A stretch of DNA of 64,000 nucleotides from Isoetes taiwanensis (lineage: Eukaryota > Streptophyta > Lycopodiopsida > Isoetales > Isoetaceae). The stretch is taken from the NCBI GenBank assembly GCA_021234155.1, contig JAJEKV010000017.1:1169467-1233466 (forward strand). The letters run 5' to 3'. Numbering within the stretch: the stretch's first letter is position 1; every line of letters starts with the position of its first letter. The notes beneath the pieces were generated by a model. It saw only the letters and a list, made by a program, of their open reading frames with translations. It was not told the origin of the DNA and searched no databases. Shown here piece after piece: positions 56,734-64,000 of this stretch. The position numbers and the translations under genes are program-made.

Positions 56734-56750
56734 CCATGCTCTAATACCAA
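56734..56750 (-). other. Gypsy primer-binding site (tRNA-iMet 3' end)
   Basis: On the minus strand TTGGTATTAGAGCATGG contains TGGTATTAGAGC, one mismatch from the standard initiator-tRNA-Met 3'-end site TGGTATCAGAGC. A presumed LTR end (CGTACCA) lies 2 bp before it. Confidence 0.6.
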
Positions 56751-56810
56751 GTTGGTACGAATGTATAAACTCCAAGTTTTATCTCCAAAATCATCCCCAG
56801 GAAATAATGG

Positions 56811-57923
56811 AAATAATCATGTGCGTGTGCTCTTCCAGCTAGATTATGCCTCAGTTTATCACCATTCTTCTCCTTTCTTGTGGGTTCCTCTACCCCTCAC
56901 TTGACTTGCCCTTGGTCGCCACCGCATGCTCGGACCTTTTCAGATTGGAGGCGAACTCTTTGTGCTCACCTTGGAGGATTGGTATTGGGGTGGTCAGCTA
57001 GCTTCGTGAGCGTTCTTTTGAGCTCGCTTTCACCTGAGGGGTAGTGACCGGGCTATCTGGGAACAAGTGGCGGGGAGTATTCCGCTATACATACCTATAG
57101 TCCCTCAGGATGATGTGGTGGTGCAGGTTTGGAAGGTTCATCCGGATGTTGTGTCTTCTTGTTTTGTGCGGTCTTGTTATGGGGTGCTGGCTATTCATGA
57201 CACACCGCCCCCTTGTGGCGGTGGTCTCGCAACTCCTGGGTTCTCGATGGCGCTTCGGTTTGGGGCGTGGACATGGAGCTCCACTTCCCCACCGGGGTTA
57301 GGGTGCTTTTGTGGCGGTGGTGCACCATTTGTATGGTGGTGAATGCCCTTGTGAGTCGGGCTTTAGGTCGGGTGTGAGCCCTTTCTGCCCTTGTTGTGGC
57401 CTTCATCGTGAGACTATGGAGCATTGTCTAGTTTTAAGCCCTCACTTGCAGGCTGCCTGGGATTGGGTTAGGGCTCTGTTTCAGGTGAGATTGACTAGCC
57501 AGCAGTTGCTGCTTCATATGTATCCTGGTGCTTGGCCGCTCTTGCGGCAGCAAGCCTTGCATCTGTCGCGTGGCTTGGTTGGTGTGGCTGATTTTGAAGC
57601 GGCGACGGTTGTGGATCTTTCGGGGGATTCACTGCAGACTTCTCGATTCCTCGACTTCGCACAAGCTATTTCAAAGCTTGGTATTCCCGGGATTAGTAGA
57701 GCGGAAGTTTGCCATTTGGCGGGACTTCTTAGGTGTTGTAGATGGTGATGGTCGGTTTGTACAAAGAAGAGAGTTGCGGTTTTACGTGAGTTTGTTGTGG
57801 AGTGTCGAGGTATCGCTGTCTCTTTGGGGTAGTTCTCCTTCCTCCTCACTTGCTTTGTAACATTACCATTCTTTTAATATATTGATGACACAGTTCTTCA
57901 AAAATAAAATAAAAAATAATCAT
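56811..57923 (+). mobile_element. LINE fragment with 10-bp target-site duplication
   Basis: A 5'-truncated LINE (56821-57913) flanked by AAATAATCAT at 56811-56820 and 57914-57923. Coding pieces in several frames: IWEQVAGSIPLYIPIVPQDD with VVVQVW; then PTGVRVLLWRWCTICMV; the zinc-binding CPCCGLHRETMEHCLVLSPH; and KFAIWRDFLGVVDGDGRFVQ with RRELRFYVSLLW. An A-rich tail (AAAATAAAATAAAA) precedes the right duplication. Frames are broken. Confidence 0.75.
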
Positions 57924-58254
57924 AATTCCACCTCTAAGGAAAAAGCTCACAACCCAACCGACTATCTTAAGCAAGAGAATCATCGAGAAAGACTGAATTT
58001 TGGAATATGTGTAAGGGAAAACAGCTTAGCCTCTAGAGAAATCCATCTCTAGCAAACCACGAAGCATTCAAGGATAAGACGGGAATTATAGAATAGTTTG
58101 AAATAGAATTTGGGTAATCACGAAAGAACAGAAGATTCTCAAATCAATCAGTGTTCATCGCAAGAGTTTCGCTAAGATTTCAAAAGATGATGGATCTTTC
58201 TAATGATTTATGAAGTTGTGTGAGTTACTGGCTATAAATTGGCAGTCTCCAGAT

Positions 58255-58297
58255 TTGGAATTGGAATTGAAATTGGAATTGGAATTGGAATTGGTCG
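58255..58297. repeat. (TTGGAA)n hexanucleotide repeat
   Basis: About seven imperfect units of GGAATT(G). Confidence 0.8.
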
Positions 58298-59098
58298 CCA
58301 GTTGTAAGATTGCTGAAGCTGATAGCAACTATTCGTCTATAAGTTATTATAGCAGACCACTTTTGTCCAAGTTGGTTAGGTCATCCGTCGCTGCTCGAGA
58401 TATTGGTCTTAATTGTTGGAATCGGTTGCAAAATTGTTGTAGCAGATCGATTCTTTCCCCTCTTAATGTCCGTGGTCCAACCCTTATATAGCAAGAGGTG
58501 TCCCTTTGCCCTTTGAGAAGGGTTTGCTACCCTTTTCCATAAAAATATCATTGTCCTTATTTGGTATAGGGGTCGCTGCCTTTTCAATATCTTTGCTTCT
58601 CTAATAATAAAAGATCTTATCTATTTTTAATCTTACCTTTGTCAAGGTCGTATTGATTAATATAGCTGAGCTTAAATATTTCACTCTAAGTGGTTTGGCA
58701 CTAACCACTAACCTTCTTTCTCATTCTCTTGCTCCCATAGCCACTCCCCTCAGCACCACCCTATTGGTTTCACCTTGATAATACATAACAGAATTCAACA
58801 AAAAGCACTTATAAATTCCTTGAAATGACTAACACTTGTATAGGAGGATTAGATTTTTTATAGGGGAAATGCTTGCTAATATTACTTTCTTATCTTAACA
58901 GATATAATTATTGGGAAAAATGTGTTGTTCCATTATTCCTTCTTCTTCGTGTGACACGTAGCAACTTCTTTTAACATTAAATTTTGCATGTGATCGGTAG
59001 CAATTTTATCTATCAAATTTGATATAACATATGAGGCCTATGTAACTATCAGTTTTGATACACCGTGTAACTGTGACGACCATACGAGTATTATCCTC

Positions 59099-59365
59099 AT
59101 GTTAATTAGAAGAATTGGGAAGAGAATAGATGGCAGATCAAGACCAATCTTGCTGAAATTTGGGAATGTAGAAACAAGAACACGTGTTATGCAACACAGA
59201 AGCCATCTCAAAGGTCATAAAATATGGCTTAATGATGATCTTACTCAAGCAAAGAATGGAAAAGAATGCAAAATGTTGTTAGAAGAGGTACGAAAATTGA
59301 AAGAGGAAGGTAAAAATGCCTATATTGTGAATAATAAATTGGTGATTAGACACCGGGATACATAG
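59099..59365 (+). pseudogene. LINE ORF1 C-terminal part
   Basis: RSRPILLKFGNVETRTRVMQ followed by LKGHKIWLNDDLTQAKNGKE and ECKMLLEEVRKLKEEGKNAY resembles the C-terminal half of L1-type ORF1 RNA-binding proteins (RPxxxxF, KGxxIxxxEDLT). The N-terminal coiled coil is missing. Confidence 0.55.
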
Positions 59366-59394
59366 GGATGCGAGGCCCTCCGCTTTCTAGTTTG

Positions 59395-62300
59395 AAATGT
59401 ACATGGCTTGAGCGAGAATACGATGTCGAATCAACTTGCGATGTTTTCTGAACATGATGTACTTGCTTTCATAGAAACCTGGGAACATGAAACCAATAGA
59501 GTTTTGGATATACCAGGATTTGTTTTGCTAGATTCAGTGTGGAATGTCCAAGGTAGCAGTAGACGAGGTTGGGGTGGTATCGCATGCTATATTCGAAAGA
59601 ATATCGATAATTCAAATCCTGTAAGCAAAGACAAATTCTCTCGGTGCATCCGGGCTGAAAATATCTTCGTAAGACTATGATTTACATAGCTATTGTGTAT
59701 TTTGCTCCTTTAGATCCATATCCCAAGATCTCTATATATGGCACTAATGGATTGAGTGCAGAAGATCCTCTTATGTATCTTGCAGAAGACATATCAAAAT
59801 ACAGACAAAATGGAAAGGTGTTTATAACTGGAGACTTGAATGGAAGAATTGGCAGTAAACAAGCATCATTGCTTTCAAATGAAGGAAACATTTTATGGTT
59901 GAATGAACATTCAGATGACATGTTTTGTTGGCCACGCCAGTCACCAGACACTGTGAAGAATACGATGGGTGCACATGTTCTTGCTTTACGTGAATCCTTT
60001 AACTTTATTGTCTTCAATGGTCTTGCGAGATTTCCAGGCACAAACTGTTTTACTTGCACCCAACCTAATGGACGTAGTACTATTGATCTTTTGCTTGGAG
60101 ATCCAGAGGCAATTGGGTATGTAACAGATTTCACATTTCTAGAAAGAAATCCAGATTCGGATCATATTCCTTTTATGTTTCACTTGAATGCTAACATTGT
60201 GAAATGCACAACTGCTCTATCTCCTCCTCCAAAGTTAAAACTGGTATATAAATTGGAAGATAAGTATGGAAATGTATTGGCACCCAAACTAGAGGAGATA
60301 GATTTACAGAAATCCTTGGAAGAGAAAAGCAGCAGATTGATAAGTGCCATAGTCAGTACAGCTGGGGATGTATTTGGCTACATCCCTACTAAGAGGAGAA
60401 GCCATAATAAATGGTTTGATGCGAATTGCCTTAAGGCAAAAAAGGAGTGCATGAAATCCACGGATCCTCTGGTTTATAAACATTATAAAAATTTGGTCAG
60501 GCAAAAAAAGAGAGATTGGAACCGCGAGCACCAGGAAAAAATGATGCAAGAAGTGGATAGGGATCCCAAACGTTTCTGGAACAGGTCATCAAATAGGACA
60601 GAAATTGGTGATATAACAAAAAATGATCTTCTTTCCCTGGTTTCAGAGTTATATAGCACAATAGATACAGGTAGTCTTGATTGTGCCGGAGAAGCTATAC
60701 CCATATTCAGATTTGAAGATGTACAAATAGCCCTTAAAAAAATGAAAAATGGGCTACATATGTGATTCATGGTATATCAATTGAGCTTTTTAAATGGGGA
60801 GGAGATGAGCTTTATAGCTTTTGGTTGATTTATGTAATGAAGCACTTTTGAGAGGGTATTTTCCCTACGAATGGTGTCTAAATAGAGTTGTTCCAAAGGC
60901 ACAAGACCGGTGATAAAGATGACATAAGAAACTATAGAACCATTCTTGTGAGTAATACATTTGCTAAACTTTTTGCCTCAATGCTTGAGCATAAGATTTC
61001 TTGTTGGGCAGATGAGCAGAATATAAGATCACCAATGAATCACTCTACTTTGGATCATCTAGTCACTTTGAGAGTGATCACGGAAGGAGCGAAGGGTGCA
61101 GGTAATAAGAGGTTTTTGGCATTTATAGATTTAACCAAGGCCTTTGATAGAGTGAATCGTACACATCTTGCTGAAAGACTTGAGTGGTTGCAAGTTCCTG
61201 TAGAATTGAGAAAAGCAGTGGCATGTCTTTATAATGAAGTTCTAGTTGAGCTCTCTTTTCCTTTCTCAGGATCTGATCAAATAAAAAACACAATTGGAGT
61301 TAAACAGGGCTGCCCCTGCTCTCCTACTCTTTTTGGGCTACTCATTGATGAACTTGAATGTTGGATGACGAGATTAGGTGGCTTGGGAGCAAGGCTTGGC
61401 AAGTATGTACTGCAATTGCTAATGTTTGCAGATGATATAGTGTTGATATCTAGGGATGCAAAAGGGCTCTGAGAGACACCTAGACGTGCTTGAGTCCTTT
61501 TTGCACATTGAAGAAAAATGCAGATTAATGTAAACAAGTCGAAAATCATGGTGTTTGGTGGCAAGGATTGCACTACATTTACAAGTGGGTGATATCCCCT
61601 TACAAAAGGTAACGAATATAAATATCTTGGAATTGATATGACATGCAATTGCAGTGGACAAGGGCTGCCCAAAAACGTGCAAGGCCGAGGATTGCGGGCC
61701 TTTATGGTATGATACATCAATGCAAAAGCTCAATAATTTTGAACATTGGAAATTAAGAAGATTGCTTTTTGGAGTTTAAGTGAAACCAATCATCTTGTAT
61801 GGTAGCCCAGTTTGGGGGCCTGGATTATCCCGGAAATGCTGGAATGCTATTGAAAATGTGCAGAAACGTTTCTTATTGAGCGAGCTTGGTGCAAAGCCAC
61901 AAACACCATATTGCATGATGTTAGCGAGATGTGTATGCTTTGCCCTTAGAGGCTAGCATTGTGCGGCGATAGCATATGTTAACGTGGTTATGGCAATGGA
62001 TGAGGAAAGATTTCCTCGCCTAGCCCTTGAACAATCTAAGGAAAAAGGTTGGTATTGTGAAGTGAAAAAATGGTGTGCTAAATGGCTTGGACAAGACAAT
62101 TGGCCGACGTCACATAAATATAAGGAAGTTTATATGGAGCATATGTGGTAAAGGAAATGTGGAGGCTCGAACCTGACAAGGATGTTAAGAAAAGGTTTTA
62201 TCTTGATGACATCAATCATTTGGACACATATGAAGAACAAGATTATTTGCTTTCCAATATCAGCAGAAAGAACCGCATATTGATTTCTCAATTGAGGTTA

Positions 62301-62447
62301 TCATCACACCACTTACACATTGAAACAGGTAGGTGGAACGGTACACCTCGTAATGAGAGATTTTGTTTAGGATGTCTAGACCTTGAAATTGAAACAGAGA
62401 AACATGTTTTTTTGGAATGTTCAGCATACGAGAGGGTCAGACTCTAA
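59395..62447 (+). pseudogene. LINE ORF2 (endonuclease, RT, C-terminal domain)
   Basis: Endonuclease: NVHGLSENTMSNQLAMF with HDVLAFIETWEHE, GDLNGRIGSKQ (about 59840) and NPDSDHIPFMFHLN (about 60150). The codon before NVHGLS is TGA where a Trp codon is expected. A frameshift lies near 59678, and the frame 59677-60765 runs through the linker NKWFDANCLKAKK to a stop. RT (60888-61472): FQRHKTGDKDDIRNYRTILV, LAFIDLTKAFDRVNRTHLAE, NTIGVKQGCPCSPTLFGLLI and the active-site MFADDIVLIS. Further breaks occur near 61470. The C-terminal part (62145-62447) has LRLSSHHLHIETGRWNGTPR and FCLGCLDLEIETEKHVFLEC. Confidence 0.85.
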
Positions 62448-62779
62448 GAGAACTATTAGATATGCCAGCCCATAAATTGAGTACATATCTTAGGGATGTT
62501 TGGATGGAGCGTACGGATATTATAAGCTTGTTTAACCTCATGGAAGATTTTGATATCTCAAAGCCTTGATTGAGTGCCTATATATATTCAATGATTATAT
62601 TATGTATGTATCTGTTTGCCATAGAGGGCCGGGGGCCTAAAATGGCTTGATCAATTAAATTAAATTAAATTAAATTTATGAAGATCACAAGTGGAGTAGC
62701 CTAATAGATTCAAGGCCTCTAGAACCATAGAACCAGAAACATGCTAACGAATGCATCGTTATTCCTTATTGGGTGCAAT

Positions 62780-62826
62780 AGGCGGATTGGTCTCCATGGA
62801 CGATAAAAACCCTATTCTATTCTCAA
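62780..62826 (+). mobile_element. LINE 3' end fragment (ATTCT family)
   Basis: TCTCCATGGACGATAAAAAC followed by CCTATTCTATTCTC, the same 3' terminus as the minus-strand LINE at 10.9 kb, here on the plus strand. Only the very end is recognisable. Confidence 0.5.
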
Positions 62827-63540
62827 GGCCAAGGACCCGGGGGATCCGCCTTCTTTATATGGGACATGCCACCTCCATGCATAGGGTAGCCGAAAAACCC
62901 CTAGTATACGTGTTTCTGACAGGCAAATTTGACCCCTTTCTGTATGGTTTTATAATTAGGAGAACATCCAAAAACTCATATGACCCCTAGTATATACATA
63001 CGAAAATGGGTAAAAAGCTAGCCCCTCCCATTCATGCACGTGGTTTTGACAGGTTCCACATGGTGACACCCCCTTGGCCAAGGATTTACCTATTAGAGAG
63101 AGCATCTTTCCATCAAATGCAATGAATAGAAGCTTAAGAACAAGTTCATACATCAAGATCATCCATGTAACAAGAACGTACATCAAAGACTCAAGCAACA
63201 GTGCCCACAAAAAGACTTTTAAGCAAGTAAAGCACCAAATGGGAATGATCCTCTAACCTTGTAGGGTCCATATCTGGGATGTGTTGAAGTTTGAAAATGA
63301 GGGCGCTGGAGCTGAAGTGCTAGGTTCGAGGTAGAAGATTTCGAAAAGGTGGAAACAACATTTCAAATCTACCCAAACCAAGCCAGCTGGTTTTACATAT
63401 GCATAGAGGGTGTTTCTGCTAGAAAAAACATAGAGTCGATTGCCCAAAATGTGGATGCACATGCAAGGTTGGAAAAGTATTTGAGGTATAGCCAAAAATT
63501 TTGCCGGTGTATATTAAGGAAGTCCAACTATAAGGTTCTC
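62827..63540. other. No recognisable feature
   Basis: Contains two imperfect copies of a CCCCTAGTATA...TGACAGG phrase (62900-62930 and 62985-63050). No gene recognised. Confidence 0.35.
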
Positions 63541-63829
63541 AAATTATCCAATTAGTAAGGTTTTGGTAGGGGAGAGGGTTATTTATTACTATGATTTTGT
63601 TAGTGGTTGGGCGAGAAATATTAGGGTTAGGGTCAAAAGAAATTGGGCGCTGGCTAATTGTGGCGTTGACGTGGATACGGCCCCGTCCGAAAAATGGTGG
63701 GAAGCGGAGAAGTCCCTTCCGAGGTAGCCGGGGAAGCTTCATGGAAAACCCTTCCCGCCAGAGGTAATCCGCGGGTGAGAAACGCTGCTCTAAGCTTTCT
63801 TTAGGAGGTTTAAACTTTTCGGTTGCCAT
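63541..63829 (-). CDS. Hypothetical first exon, unrecognised
   Basis: The frame opens MATEKFKPPKESLEQRFSPA on the minus strand and continues DYLWREGFSMKLPRLPRKGL, with good coding character for about 60 codons before turning low-complexity. The upstream sequence (63830-63990) could be a leader. I do not recognise the protein; it may be the first exon of a gene extending left, or chance. Confidence 0.25.
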
Positions 63830-64000
63830 GGAAAAATGGAGAAGAGCGTTTTAAGAGGGCAGAGAACTTTTAATTTGGTGGCGTAACTTTGACACACGCC
63901 ATAGCCAACATAAGACAATTGATGGTTTCCATAATTGTTCCCCGGTGAAATTGCCTCCGAAGCAATAGGATTCGCCAAATCCAAGTGTCGTAAATTGGGG

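Larger units (their letters stand above)
49370..56753 (-). mobile_element. Gypsy (Ty3-type) LTR-retrotransposon relic, internal region
   Basis: Minus-strand element running from a primer-binding site at 56734-56750 through a poorly conserved gag region, a protease remnant (about 51480), reverse transcriptase (51123-50300) and integrase (49770-49375). The pol order RT before integrase defines Gypsy. Integrase is cut soon after IFRLHGISRATVVSK, and no 3' LTR was found, so the element is 3' truncated. Two long (GAA)n arrays lie inside. All frames are broken. Confidence 0.65.
56753..58800 (-). repeat. Presumed Gypsy 5' LTR, interrupted by a LINE
   Basis: Runs from a TG start on the minus strand (TGTTGAATTCTGTTATG, 58800) to CA beside the primer-binding site. 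Without the LINE insertion it would be about 950 bp. A TATA-like CAGCTATATTAATC lies near 58650. The boundary at 58800 is a guess because the partner LTR is missing. Confidence 0.3.
59099..62679 (+). mobile_element. LINE with ORF1 end, ORF2 and (TTAAA)n tail
   Basis: The longest LINE in the window. It begins inside ORF1, continues through endonuclease, RT and the C-terminal zinc-binding region, and ends in a TCAATTAAATTAAATTAAAT tail (62651-62676). It belongs to the same family as the relic at 19.3-20.4 kb and the fragment at 33.9 kb. At least four disabling changes are visible. The 5' end is truncated or not recognisable. Confidence 0.85.

Noticed and set aside
49370-58800. A complete Gypsy element with two LTRs
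   Set aside because: Only a PBS and one presumed LTR are visible; integrase is truncated at about 49.4 kb and no matching 3' LTR was found.

Overview
This window is repeat-dense nuclear DNA of a land plant. Intron-containing plant genes, PLS-class pentatricopeptide (PPR) sequences, a plant-type cytosolic tRNA-Leu and plant Copia, Gypsy, LINE and CACTA elements all point that way. The abundance of PPR-E relics and decayed LINEs would fit a large seedless-plant genome such as a fern, but that is inference. Only three loci look like intact host genes: a single-exon PPR gene (13.1-15.5 kb, +), a five-exon ribokinase gene (45.2-46.9 kb, -) and a tRNA-Leu(AAG) gene (44.9 kb, -). Nearly everything else is transposable-element sequence or decayed gene fragments.

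Layout. 0-1.6 kb: PPR relic and a LINE 3' end. 2.1-6.8 kb: a Copia relic (+) split inside its RNase H by a 5'-truncated LINE (-). 6.9-7.5 kb: an intron-bearing fragment of an SGT-like TPR gene. 7.8-8.1 kb: a MITE. 10.9-12 kb: a second LINE (-) ending in a long (ATTCT)n tail. 13-15.5 kb: PPR gene. 19.3-20.4 kb: LINE relic. 20.5-26 kb: a purine-rich, non-coding, internally repeated region. 26.0-30.7 kb: a complete but mutated Copia element with two LTRs, a 5-bp TSD and a primer-binding site matching an internal part of initiator tRNA-Met. 31-35 kb: non-coding repeats, a foldback element and two LINE C-terminal fragments. 35.2-44.4 kb: a 9.2-kb CACTA element with 3-bp TSD that carries a spliced gene tail, a coiled-coil reading frame and two PPR relics. 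44.6-44.95 kb: tRNA-Leu with degenerate upstream copies of its own 3' half. 45.2-46.9 kb: ribokinase. 47.8-48.1 kb: two adjacent foldbacks. 48.6-48.9 kb: LINE fragment. 49.4-56.8 kb and beyond: a decayed Gypsy element (-) with two equal (GAA)n arrays and a PBS; its presumed LTR is interrupted by a LINE with a 10-bp TSD. 59.1-62.7 kb: a LINE (+) covering the end of ORF1 and ORF2, with a (TTAAA)n tail. 62.8 kb: another LINE 3' end.

The nested order can be read directly: LINE into Copia, LINE into presumed Gypsy LTR, Copia into the purine-rich repeat. Three loci share one LINE 3' end (CTCC-TGGACGATAAA followed by ATTCT repeats), so these pentanucleotide tracts are best read as retrotransposon tails. 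Most promising for a second look are the CACTA element and its cargo, the half-tRNA-type primer site of the Copia element, and the tRNA gene followed by decayed copies of its own 3' end.
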